DNA of 64,000 nt from Brevibacterium aurantiacum (lineage in GTDB: Bacteria > Actinomycetota > Actinomycetes > Actinomycetales > Brevibacteriaceae). Location of the stretch: assembly GCF_007558825.1 (NCBI RefSeq), contig NZ_VLTK01000013.1, forward strand, positions 54,941 through 118,940, read 5' to 3'. This document shows positions 27,951-36,089 of this stretch, one piece after another (positions within the stretch are counted from its first letter, which is position 1; every line of letters begins with the position of its first letter). Position numbers and translations under genes: made by a program. Under the pieces are notes generated by a model. It saw only the letters and a program-made list of their open reading frames with translations, searched no databases and was not told where the DNA came from.

Positions 27951-27979
27951 TTGTGAGCTGCGTCATATAAAGGTAGATT
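27951..27979 (+). promoter_or_regulatory. Promoter of the Opp/Dpp ABC operon
   Basis: TTGTGA (-35) at 27951-27956 and TAGATT (-10) at 27974-27979 are separated by exactly 17 bases. The -10 box falls inside the inverted repeat at 27968-27992. Confidence 0.55.
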
Positions 27980-27992
27980 GAACATACCTTTA
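27968..27992. promoter_or_regulatory. 25-bp inverted repeat covering the -10 box, candidate repressor operator
   Basis: TAAAGGTA and TACCTTTA are perfect 8-bp arms around 9 bases. It overlaps the proposed -10 of the ABC operon, the classic place for repression. The binding regulator is unknown; the GntR protein at 23788-24525 is one candidate. Confidence 0.6.
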
Positions 27993-28014
27993 CGCATCGA
28001 TGGAGAGAGCGAAC

Positions 28015-28953
28015 GTGGGCAAATACATCGCCAGGCGCATATTTCTCATGGTTCCCATCGTCCTCGGCGTTGCCACACTCTCGTTCGTACTCATGCAGCT
28101 CGCTCCCGGCGATCCTGCCGCTGCCTACCTCGGTGACAAAGCCACCCCGGAGGCGGTTGCCCAGCTGCGGCACGCATGGGGACTCGATCAGCCGTTCCTC
28201 ATTCAGTACGTCCAGTTCCTCGGCGGACTGGTCATCGGCGATTTCGGCCCGTCATTCATCTTCCAGACCTCCGTGCTCGAGCTGCTCAAGCTGCGCATGC
28301 CTGCGACTCTGATGCTCATGCTGGTCTCGGTCATCTTCGCCGTCGCCATCTCCATCCCGATCTCGCTGTGGGTGGCAGCGACCAAGAGCCCAACCTCGGC
28401 GATCGTGTCCCGAATCTTCACCGCCACGGTCCAGGGGATGCCCGCATTCTTCGTCGGCACCCTGTTGATCTTGGTTCTCGGAGTGAATACGGGACTGTTC
28501 CCTGTCGGCGGATATGGGCGCAACCTCGGCGAGCATCTCTATTCTCTGGTGCTGCCTGGGATCGCGGTCGCACTCACAATCTGTCCCGTCCTCATCCGCA
28601 GCCTGACCGCGGCGCTCAACGACTCGTTGTCGGCCGAGTACACGAACTTCGCGATGTCCAAGGGCCTGAGCCGGTCGAAGACGGTGACGAACTATGCGTT
28701 CCGCAATGCCGGAATCACGGGGATCTCGATTCTCGGCATCCAGGTCGGGCATCTCGTCGGCGGTGCTCTCATCGTTGAGAACGTGTTCGCGATTCCGGGC
28801 GCCGGTTCGCTGCTCATGCAGTCGGTGCTGGCCCGTGACTACAACGTCGTCCAGGCACTGACCGTCGTCTTCGGCGTGCTCGTCGTCCTCGTCTATCTGC
28901 TCACCGACATCATCTACAGCGTCGTCGATCCGCGCGTACGGCTGGGAGGCTGA
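28015..28953 (+). CDS. Peptide/opine-type ABC transporter permease (DppB-like)
   Basis: 312 residues from GTG 28015, which follows GGAGAGAG by five bases and starts at the family-typical GKYIARRI; ATG 28000 is the in-frame alternative. Six helices and a binding-protein-dependent permease loop (EYTNFAMSKGLSRSKTVTNY), plus the N-terminal MQLAPGDPAAAYLG element of DppB/OppB. First gene of a five-gene ABC operon with overlapping or nearly overlapping reading frames. Confidence 0.92.
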   Translation: MGKYIARRIFLMVPIVLGVATLSFVLMQLAPGDPAAAYLGDKATPEAVAQLRHAWGLDQPFLIQYVQFLGGLVIGDFGPSFIFQTSVLELLKLRMPATLMLMLVSVIFAVAISIPISLWVAATKSPTSAIVSRIFTATVQGMPAFFVGTLLILVLGVNTGLFPVGGYGRNLGEHLYSLVLPGIAVALTICPVLIRSLTAALNDSLSAEYTNFAMSKGLSRSKTVTNYAFRNAGITGISILGIQVGHLVGGALIVENVFAIPGAGSLLMQSVLARDYNVVQALTVVFGVLVVLVYLLTDIIYSVVDPRVRLGG

Positions 28954-28955
28954 GC

Positions 28956-29834
28956 ATGTCCGTCGAACCTCTTGCGTCCCAGACCTCGCCCCAGGCCCGC
29001 TTCACGTTGCCGCTGCCGGCGTTCCTGCGGCGGCACAATCTGCAGCTGTGGATCGGCCTGGCCATCATGGGCATCATCGTCGCGATCCTGGCGATCGGGC
29101 CGCTGTTCGTCACTGCCGATCCGAATCGGCAGGACCTCCTCAACGCCTTCGGCCCGTCCTCTCTCGCCCACCCTATGGGCACGGATCAGCTGGGTCGCGA
29201 CATTCTCTCCCGCTTCCTCAACGGCGGACGAGTCGATCTCATGGTCGCCGTCATCGCCGTCATCGTGCCGTTCATCCTGGGCACCGCACTGGGAGCCTTG
29301 GCGGGATATTTCGGCAGGTGGGTCGACGTCGTCATCATGCGCCTGGCCGATATCGTCTCGGCCTTCCCCTTCTACGTCCTCGTCATCGTGCTCGTGTTCG
29401 TCATGGGCAACGGCATGGCCAGCATCTTCGTCGCCATCAGCCTCGTGTCCTGGGTCGCCTACGCCCGCATCGTCCGCGGTGAGGTCCTTGTGCTGCGTGA
29501 GGAGGAGTTCATCTCCGCCTGTCGCGCCAGCGGACTCTCGACTCCGCGCATTCTCGCCCGACATGTCGTCCCGAACACCGTCAGCCAGGGAATCATCTAC
29601 GCCATGTCTGACATCGTCCTCAACATCGGCGTCGTCGTCACCCTCAGCTTCTTCGGCATGGGCATCGTCCCGCCGACAGCAGACTGGGGCCAGATGATGA
29701 ATGACGGCCAACAGTACATGGGCACCGGCAACTACGGACTCATCCTCTGGCCCGGCTTCGCCGTCGTCCTCGTATCCCTGGCGTTGGCGCTCATCGGTGA
29801 CGGCCTGACCAACATCCTGAAGCCGAAGAGGTGA
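28956..29834 (+). CDS. Peptide/opine-type ABC transporter permease (DppC-like)
   Basis: 292 residues. The OppC-type N-terminal domain is followed by HPMGTDQLGRDILSRFLNGG, the DppC signature, and a coupling loop EFISACRASGLSTPRILARHV. About six helices. It begins two bases after the DppB-like stop. With its partner it forms the membrane channel for the substrate bound by the lipoprotein encoded at the end of the operon. Confidence 0.92.
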   Translation: MSVEPLASQTSPQARFTLPLPAFLRRHNLQLWIGLAIMGIIVAILAIGPLFVTADPNRQDLLNAFGPSSLAHPMGTDQLGRDILSRFLNGGRVDLMVAVIAVIVPFILGTALGALAGYFGRWVDVVIMRLADIVSAFPFYVLVIVLVFVMGNGMASIFVAISLVSWVAYARIVRGEVLVLREEEFISACRASGLSTPRILARHVVPNTVSQGIIYAMSDIVLNIGVVVTLSFFGMGIVPPTADWGQMMNDGQQYMGTGNYGLILWPGFAVVLVSLALALIGDGLTNILKPKR

Positions 29835-29839
29835 ACCAT

Positions 29840-30712
29840 ATGAGTCCCGAATCCGCGACGCCCCAGCCCAGTCAGTCCCAGCCCGGGCAGGCCCAGCCAC
29901 TGCTCGAGGTCGACTCGCTCACCGTCGACATCGACGGGGAGGTCGGCAAACACCGGATCCTCGACGATGTCTCGATCACCCTTGAGCCCGGAGAGCCGAT
30001 GGGCCTCGTCGGCGAATCGGGGTCAGGGAAGTCGATGACCCTGCGTACGATTCTCGGAATGCTGCCGCCGGCGGCCACTGTCGTCGACGGGGAAGTCAGA
30101 TTCCGGGGGAGGAACATCCTGACCTCGGGCAGCGGCCGACGCTACGACCAGAAGGTGCGCGGCACCGGAATCTCGATGGTGTTCCAGGAGCCGGCGATCG
30201 CGCTCAATCCCGTGATGAAGGTCGGACGCCAGATCACCGATGCCATCGCCGAGCGCAAGGGCCTGTCGAAGCGTGCGTCTCATGACCTCGCGATCGAGCT
30301 CATGGACCGAGTCGGGATTGCGAACCCGGAAAGTCGTGTCTCGGACTACCCGTTCCAACTCTCCGGGGGCATGCGACAGCGCGTGATGATCGCGGCCGCT
30401 CTCGCGCAGGAGCCGGAGATACTCCTCTGCGACGAACCCACGACCGCATTAGATGTCACGATCCAGGCTCAGGTGCTCGATCTGTTTCGCACGATGCAGC
30501 AGGAGAAGGGTCTGGGTCTGCTCTACGTCACCCATGATCTCGCCGTCGTCGCGCAGCTGTGCACGAGCATCAGCGTGATGAAGAGCGGAAAGATCATCGA
30601 GCACGGGAATCTGCAGAGAATCTTCGACGAGCCGCAGGAGGACTACACACGCAGACTCCTGTCAGCGACTCCTCGTATCGACGATGGAGTACAGCTGGAG
30701 AGGGCGACATGA
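29840..30712 (+). CDS. Peptide/opine-type ABC transporter ATP-binding protein (DppD-like)
   Basis: 290 residues from ATG 29840 (GAGGTG about seven bases upstream); GTG 29831, overlapping the previous stop, is the in-frame alternative. Walker A GESGSGKS, signature [17 protein letters not shown], Walker [13 protein letters not shown] and H-loop YVTHDL are intact. The short Gln/Pro-rich leader is unusual but harmless. One of the two nucleotide-binding subunits. Its C-terminus is shorter than a full DppD, which usually ends with an Fe-S-like Cys motif that is absent here. Confidence 0.9.
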   Translation: MSPESATPQPSQSQPGQAQPLLEVDSLTVDIDGEVGKHRILDDVSITLEPGEPMGLVGESGSGKSMTLRTILGMLPPAATVVDGEVRFRGRNILTSGSGRRYDQKVRGTGISMVFQEPAIALNPVMKVGRQITDAIAERKGLSKRASHDLAIELMDRVGIANPESRVSDYPFQLSGGMRQRVMIAAALAQEPEILLCDEPTTALDVTIQAQVLDLFRTMQQEKGLGLLYVTHDLAVVAQLCTSISVMKSGKIIEHGNLQRIFDEPQEDYTRRLLSATPRIDDGVQLERAT

Positions 30713-31623
30713 CCACACGACTGCTGGCACAGGGCGACGACGACTCCCGCCCAGGCACAGGTTCCCGGCCGGTCTCACCTTCGGGTTCCGGGCCGGCCTC
30801 ACCTTCGGGCGCCGGGCTCAGAGCCGAGAACATCACCGTGACCTTCGGCCGGGGCGAGCGAGCATTCACCGCCGTCGATGACGTGAGCATCGACGTCGCC
30901 CCGGGTGAGATCGTCGGCCTGGTCGGAGAGTCAGGCTCCGGAAAGTCCACGGTCTCCCGCGTCATCTGCGGTCTGCAGCGCGATTATTCGGGCACAGTCT
31001 CCTTCAACGGCCAGGAGCTCGAGTCGAAACGCAGCGCGAAGCAGTGGCGGGTCGTCCAGATGGTGTTCCAGGATCCCTTCGCCTCCCTTGATCCCCGGTA
31101 CACGGTGCGCAGCACCCTGTCCGAGGTGATCAGGCACCATAAGCTCGCCTCGGGAGCAGCCCTGAAGCGCAGGTGCGCCGAACTCATGGACATGGTGCGC
31201 CTGCCGGTCGAATTCCTCGACCGGACTCCCACCGCCATGTCCGGCGGTCAGCGCCAACGCGTGGCCATCGCCCGAGCACTCGCGGTCCAGCCCGAGGTGA
31301 TCGTGGCCGACGAGGCGGTGTCCGCCCTTGATGTCAGCGTGCAGGCAGAGATCATCGCTCTCTTCGCTCGGCTGCGTGAAGAGCTGGGACTGTCGATCCT
31401 CTTCATCTCCCATGACCTGGCGGTGGTGAAGAGCCTGTGCGAACGTGTCTGCGTCATCCACAACGGAGTCCTCGTCGAGAGCAGTTCGACAGCCGAGATC
31501 TTCCACAACCCTCGTGAGGACTACACGAAGACCCTGCTCCACGCCATCCCCCGGTTCGACAGTGCCTTCCTCGATCGGAGTCCGAAACGGCGAACCACCT
31601 CGGCGAGCGAAGGAGGCCGGTGA
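30709..31623 (+). CDS. Peptide/opine-type ABC transporter ATP-binding protein (DppF-like)
   Basis: 304 residues from ATG 30709, overlapping the DppD-like stop by 4 bases. Walker [26 protein letters not shown] (the DppF/OppF Q-loop), signature MSGGQRQRVAIARALA, Walker B VIVADEAVSALD and H-loop FISHDL. Residues 10-35 carry a Gly/Ser/Pro duplication (PVSPSGSGPASPSG) encoded by near-identical DNA. Second ATPase of the transporter. Confidence 0.91.
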   Translation: MTTRLLAQGDDDSRPGTGSRPVSPSGSGPASPSGAGLRAENITVTFGRGERAFTAVDDVSIDVAPGEIVGLVGESGSGKSTVSRVICGLQRDYSGTVSFNGQELESKRSAKQWRVVQMVFQDPFASLDPRYTVRSTLSEVIRHHKLASGAALKRRCAELMDMVRLPVEFLDRTPTAMSGGQRQRVAIARALAVQPEVIVADEAVSALDVSVQAEIIALFARLREELGLSILFISHDLAVVKSLCERVCVIHNGVLVESSSTAEIFHNPREDYTKTLLHAIPRFDSAFLDRSPKRRTTSASEGGR

Positions 31624-33167
31624 TGTTCGGCAGGCGCACGTCCAGATTCCTCGCCGTCGTCGCCACGTCGCTGCTGATCCTCACCGGCTGCGGATCGGGC
31701 AATGAGGAGGCGCCTGCCAACGGGGGCGACCTCATCTTCGCTCGCGGCAAGGACGCCACCACCCTGCTGCCGCCGACCACGACGCAGAATGCCGATATCT
31801 GGACTCTGCAGCAGGTGTACGAGACGCTGACGCTGAACAAACCCGATGGGACCGGAGTCGTTCCGGGTCTCGCGACGGACTGGAAGGAGTCGAAGGACAA
31901 GCTCTCGTGGACGTTCGATCTGCGTGAGAACGTGACGTTCCACAGCGGCAAGGAGCTCACGGCCGATGACGTCGTCTTCTCACTCAACTACGCGCGGGAC
32001 GCAAGCGACGACGCCAATCTCTGGGCCGGGGAATTCGCCCTCATCGACGACGTCAAGAAGGTCGACGACTCCACGGTCAAGATCGAGCTGTCCAAACCAT
32101 GGGGACCGCTGCCCAGCTATATGGCGCTGTTCGCCGCTGCGATCTACCCGAAGGACTTCGGCGGTCACGATGCCGAATACATGGCGACTCATGCCGACGG
32201 CACGGGACCCTTCAAGGTCGATTCCTGGTCGAAGGGGCAGAGCCTCAAGCTCGTGCGCAACGACGACTACTGGGAAGAGGGTGTGCCGAATCTGCACTCG
32301 GTGACGTTCAATGTGGTCTCCGAGGACAACACCCGAAGACTCCAGCTCCAGGGCGGTCAGGCCCACATCGATGAGGAGCCTGCCCCCTTGAGCATGAGCA
32401 CCATGGACCGGTCACAGGATGTCTCGGCCACCGCCTTCGAATCGACGAAGATCCTCTACTTCAATCTCAACAACACCGTCAAGGGTCTCGACGACCCGAA
32501 GGTGCGCCGGGCGATGTCCTATGCGGTCGACCGGAAGTCCGTCGTCGATGTCGTCTATGCCGGCTACGCGGATCCGGCAAGCTCCTTCATCTCCCCTGGT
32601 CTGACGGGCCACGCCGAGGGCATCACCGGCGGCGAGTACACCATGGACGAGGCCAAGAAGCTCATGGCCGAATCCGACCACGCGGAAGGGCTGGAGATCA
32701 CCATCCAGATCCCTTCCGGCGTGGCCGACCGCGAACTGCTGGCACAGATCGCCCAGCAGTCCTGGCAGGACCTCGGGATCACGGTCCATGTGCAGAAACT
32801 CGACGATGCGACCCTGGTGACCAACCGCACCAACGGCGACTTCGAAGTCCAGGTCGGTTATGCCACCTCCGACGTCTCCGACACCTCGCAGATGATCAAC
32901 TTCCTCGCAGTCACCGACGACTCCGGCATCCGCTCCGGTTACGGCGATCCCGACGTCGAGAAGTGGTCGACGCAGGCTCTGGCCGAACCCGATCCGGACA
33001 AGCAGAACGAGCTCTACGCGAAGATCCAGCAGAAGGTCGCCGACGACGCCCCGATCATCCCGGTCGCCTACCAGAAAGCGCTGTACGGAATCAGCAGCGA
33101 CGTCGTCGACTTCAAACCCTATGTGCTGGGAACCTACGGGCTGCGGGAGACCAAGCTCACGCAGTAG
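31623..33167 (+). CDS. ABC transporter substrate-binding lipoprotein (SBP_bac_5, DppA/OppA-like)
   Basis: 514 residues from ATG 31623 (AAGGAGG upstream; its A is the last base of the previous stop). Signal peptide with lipobox LLILTGC gives a lipid-anchored cell-surface protein. Family 5 features: VYETLTLNKPDGTGVVPGLA, WKESKDKLSWTFDLRENVTFHSGK, then KVRRAMSYAVDRKSVVDVVY. Such proteins bind peptides, opines, nickel or modified amino acids. The operon position after racemase and demethylase genes suggests a proline-like or betaine-like ligand, by inference. Confidence 0.91.
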   Translation: MFGRRTSRFLAVVATSLLILTGCGSGNEEAPANGGDLIFARGKDATTLLPPTTTQNADIWTLQQVYETLTLNKPDGTGVVPGLATDWKESKDKLSWTFDLRENVTFHSGKELTADDVVFSLNYARDASDDANLWAGEFALIDDVKKVDDSTVKIELSKPWGPLPSYMALFAAAIYPKDFGGHDAEYMATHADGTGPFKVDSWSKGQSLKLVRNDDYWEEGVPNLHSVTFNVVSEDNTRRLQLQGGQAHIDEEPAPLSMSTMDRSQDVSATAFESTKILYFNLNNTVKGLDDPKVRRAMSYAVDRKSVVDVVYAGYADPASSFISPGLTGHAEGITGGEYTMDEAKKLMAESDHAEGLEITIQIPSGVADRELLAQIAQQSWQDLGITVHVQKLDDATLVTNRTNGDFEVQVGYATSDVSDTSQMINFLAVTDDSGIRSGYGDPDVEKWSTQALAEPDPDKQNELYAKIQQKVADDAPIIPVAYQKALYGISSDVVDFKPYVLGTYGLRETKLTQ

Positions 33168-33191
33168 ATCTCGCAACCGCGGGCTGAGAAC

Positions 33192-34151
33192 TCAGTGCTC
33201 GAGGATGATCTTTCCGGTCGTCGCCCGGGATTCGAGTGCTGTGAAGGCCTCGGCCACTTCGGCGATGGAATAGCGGGCGCCGATGCTCACCTTGAGGTCT
33301 CCGCTGCGGATCCACGCGAAGATCTCATCTGTACGGCCGCGGATCTCATCTGCGGTGCGGACGTGGTCGGCGACGGTGGGGCGGGTGAGGAAGAGCGAGC
33401 CCGAGGTGTTGAGCGTGTTGACGTCGACCGGTTCGACCGGGCCGCTGGCGTTGCCGACGACGACGATCGTGCCCCGGGTGCGCACGGCCTTGAGATCATC
33501 GTCGAAGGTGGTCTTGCCGACGCCGTCATAGATGACGGTGGCGCCGATACCGTCGGTGACCTCCAGGGTCTTATCGGCGAAGTCCTCGTAGCCGAAGACA
33601 TGGCTCGCTCCGTTCGCTCGGGCGATCTCGGCCTTCTCCTCTGAAGAGGTCGTGCCGATCACCGTCGCGCCCTTGAGCACGGCGACCTGAGTGAGCAGCT
33701 GGCCGAGACCCCCGGCCGCCGCGTGGACCACAACGACGTCGCCCGAGGTCACTGGATGCGTGTCCGTGGTCAGGTAATGTGCGGTGATGCCCTGCATGAG
33801 AGCAGCCACTCCGGTCTCATCGTCGATGTCATCGGGGATCGGAACCGCTTTGGCCGCCTGGACGAGGGCGAACTGCGAGAAGCTTCCCTGCCCACCAGCC
33901 ATCCAGCCCACGCGCGTTCCGACCTCGAAACCCGTGACACCGTCGCCGGTGGACACGACCCGACCGACCCCTTCGACTCCGGCTCGAAAGGGCGTGGGCA
34001 GAGCCGCACGGCGCTGGACGACATCGAGGAAGTTGACCCCCGAGACACTCAGTTCGACGAGGATCTGGCCCTCGGCGGGTACCAGTTCCTCGTTGTCCAC
34101 CTGCGCGTAAGCCTCTGGACCACCATGCTGCTCAACCTTGATGAATGTCAT
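33192..34151 (-). CDS. NADPH:quinone reductase-type zinc-independent alcohol dehydrogenase superfamily protein
   Basis: 319 residues from ATG 34151 (AAGGGGG five bases upstream); the frame is open further but without family sequence. GroES-like part VSGVNFLDVVQRR and the Rossmann motif VHAAAGGLGQLLTQVAVLKG with NADPH-type continuation GTTSSEEKAEIARANGA. No zinc-binding cysteines, so it is of the quinone oxidoreductase (QOR/zeta-crystallin) type. Divergent from a TetR regulator across a 78-base gap holding a long palindrome; electrophile or quinone detoxification is the usual role. Confidence 0.9.
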   Translation of the reverse strand: MTFIKVEQHGGPEAYAQVDNEELVPAEGQILVELSVSGVNFLDVVQRRAALPTPFRAGVEGVGRVVSTGDGVTGFEVGTRVGWMAGGQGSFSQFALVQAAKAVPIPDDIDDETGVAALMQGITAHYLTTDTHPVTSGDVVVVHAAAGGLGQLLTQVAVLKGATVIGTTSSEEKAEIARANGASHVFGYEDFADKTLEVTDGIGATVIYDGVGKTTFDDDLKAVRTRGTIVVVGNASGPVEPVDVNTLNTSGSLFLTRPTVADHVRTADEIRGRTDEIFAWIRSGDLKVSIGARYSIAEVAEAFTALESRATTGKIILEH

Positions 34152-34206
34152 CTTCGCCCCCTTGAAGTCGATGTCTGGGTCTACTCGCGGAGCTTTCGTC
34201 CGCATA

Positions 34207-34232
34207 CATATCCGGACTATAGTCCGTATATG
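34207..34232. promoter_or_regulatory. 26-bp near-perfect palindrome between quinone reductase and TetR genes
   Basis: The core CGGACTATAGTCCG (34213-34226) is perfectly symmetric and the symmetry extends to 34207 and 34232 with one mismatched pair. It covers the ATG at 34230 of the TetR gene, so the TetR protein is likely to repress both genes from this one site. Confidence 0.7.
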
Positions 34233-34871
34233 AGCGAGCATACCGGAACGCAGTCCGCTTTTGGAAGAGCCCTTCTTCCCATGGCGACTCCAGAGCAGCC
34301 GCTGCGCGCCGACGCACAGCGGAATCGACGTCGAATCCTCGACTCTGCCACGCAGCTCCTGGCTGATGAGGGCGTCGGTGGACTGACCATGGACGAGCTG
34401 GCGAAGCGGGCTCAGGTCGGCAAGGGCACGCTGTACCGGAATTTCACCGACAAAGCGGGAATCGCCTCGGCGCTGCTCGACGATCGCGTCCGAGACATGC
34501 ACTCGCGGATGCTGCAGGGGCCACCTCCGCTGGGGCCGGGCGCACCGGGCGACGAGCGCCTGGCAGCCTTCACCGAGGCTTATATGAGACATATCTCGGG
34601 CAACCTCGACCTCGTCCTCCTCACCGAGGCATCAAGCCCCCGGGGACGCTTCGACAGAGTGGGCTACCCTTTCTGGCGTCGACACGTCGAAATCCTCGTC
34701 GCCGAGGTGCGCAGAGAAGACCACGCCGAGGATGCACGACTGCACGCCGAGGCGGTCATGTCCGTACTCTCGGCCGCTCAGTTGGAGCAGTGGATTCGCA
34801 TTGAGGGTCACGACCTCGACGAGCTCATTCCCCGAGTGCAGATGATCGTCGTTGGCATCGCCGTCGGCTGA
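34230..34871 (+). CDS. TetR family transcriptional regulator
   Basis: 213 residues from ATG 34230, inside the palindrome and without a ribosome site (possible leaderless message). ATG 34281 (MATPEQPLRADAQRNRRRIL) is an equally typical TetR start. Helix-turn-helix: ILDSATQLLADEGVGGLTMD, ELAKRAQVGKGTLYRNFTDK. The C-terminal domain is of the SbtR/TetR_C type (AAQLEQWIRIEGHDLDELI). Divergent to the quinone reductase, its probable target. Its stop lies 6 bases from the stop of the convergent reductase gene. Confidence 0.88.
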   Translation: MSEHTGTQSAFGRALLPMATPEQPLRADAQRNRRRILDSATQLLADEGVGGLTMDELAKRAQVGKGTLYRNFTDKAGIASALLDDRVRDMHSRMLQGPPPLGPGAPGDERLAAFTEAYMRHISGNLDLVLLTEASSPRGRFDRVGYPFWRRHVEILVAEVRREDHAEDARLHAEAVMSVLSAAQLEQWIRIEGHDLDELIPRVQMIVVGIAVG

Positions 34872-34877
34872 GTTCAG

Positions 34878-36089
34878 TCACCGCTCCACAACGAGGTCAC
34901 TCAAAGGCGTCGAACAGCAGGGCAGAAACTTTCCGGCCGCGATCTCCTTGGGGCGGATGCCTCCTGCGTGGTTCATCCTGACCTCGCCGCTGACCAGGAC
35001 TGACTTGCAGGTTCCACACATCCCCTCTTCGCATGAAGACGGGAAGACCATACCGGCCTCGACTGCTGCATCGAGAACGGTGGTCTCAGGATCGCATTCG
35101 ACGTGCTTGCCGCTGCTCGTGAAGTCGATGCCGAATCTCCTCAGCGGAGACGAGCCGCACACGGACGGTGGACCAACAGCCTCCGCTACCCGCCCCGGGG
35201 CTGTTCCGGTCGACGCCTCGACTTCGGCGAACTGGGCCCGCTTGGCCAGGCGTTCGGCTGGAGAGGTCGCGAAGACGAAGGACTCCTCATGCACCCGGCT
35301 CCCCAGCACTCCGAGCTCGTTGAGCATCACTCGGACTGCGGCCATGTAATCGGCAGGACCGCAGACAAAGGTCTCACGATCTGCCAAGTCGGGAACCACC
35401 TCGGCGAGGGCCTCGCGGGTGATGCGACCACGGCGACCGGCCCACACCTCAGCGGCGGAGTCTCTCGAGCACATCGTCACCACGCTCACGCCGGGGACCT
35501 CGGCCAGCTGCTCGAGTTCGGGCCGGAAGATGATGTCGGCCGGGGTGGCCGCGTTGTGGATGAGCACGATGTCGGTCGGAGCACCGGCAGACCGCGCCAA
35601 CAGGGACCTCGCCATCGACATGATCGGGGAGAGGCCCGAGCCGCCGGAGACGAACAGGTGCTTCGCGGCCGGGTGGAAACTGGTGCTGAACAGACCGTAC
35701 GGACCGTCGACGTGGACACGGTCGCCGACCCGGAGCACGTCGTGCAGGTAGGTCGAGACCGCGCCGCCGTCGACGCGTTTGACGGTGAGGGTGAATGTGT
35801 TCGTCCCGAATGGCGCCGAGGCGATCGAATAGCAGCGCTCACATTCGAGTTCGGGGATGCGCACTGTCACGTACTGTCCGGGTTCGAAGTCGATCCGAGC
35901 CATCCAGGGCGCGAAGAGCTCGAAGCTTCTGACGTTGTGCGTGACATCGGTGATGGACACGCATTCGACCATCCCGGTCAGTTCCGCATCGGCTTCGGGT
36001 GCTGCCGCAGCATAGCCGGGGGACGTCGCATCGTAGCCGGGGGCTGCCGAGTCAAAGTCGGCGTTCAGTGTCTCCTGGTAGATCGTCAT
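34878..36089 (-). CDS. Rieske-oxygenase reductase component (ferredoxin-NAD reductase with C-terminal 2Fe-2S), GbcB-like
   Basis: 403 residues from ATG 36089, whose A is the last base of the oxygenase stop, so the two are coupled. FAD-binding RCYSIASAP, a phosphate loop GPYGLF, NAD site VSGGSGLSPIMSMA, and a C-terminal plant-type 2Fe-2S domain with C-E-E-G-M-C-G-T-C and a final Cys in LPCC. This electron-transfer build is shared by GbcB, Stc3/HpbC-like and CntB reductases. About 40 extra residues with a PGYDATSPGYAAAAPE repeat stand before the FAD domain. Confidence 0.9.
   Translation of the reverse strand: MTIYQETLNADFDSAAPGYDATSPGYAAAAPEADAELTGMVECVSITDVTHNVRSFELFAPWMARIDFEPGQYVTVRIPELECERCYSIASAPFGTNTFTLTVKRVDGGAVSTYLHDVLRVGDRVHVDGPYGLFSTSFHPAAKHLFVSGGSGLSPIMSMARSLLARSAGAPTDIVLIHNAATPADIIFRPELEQLAEVPGVSVVTMCSRDSAAEVWAGRRGRITREALAEVVPDLADRETFVCGPADYMAAVRVMLNELGVLGSRVHEESFVFATSPAERLAKRAQFAEVEASTGTAPGRVAEAVGPPSVCGSSPLRRFGIDFTSSGKHVECDPETTVLDAAVEAGMVFPSSCEEGMCGTCKSVLVSGEVRMNHAGGIRPKEIAAGKFLPCCSTPLSDLVVER

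Noticed and set aside
28914..29900. 328-residue minus-strand open frame over the DppC-like gene
   Set aside because: Asp/His/Glu-rich shadow of a clear permease gene in high-GC DNA.
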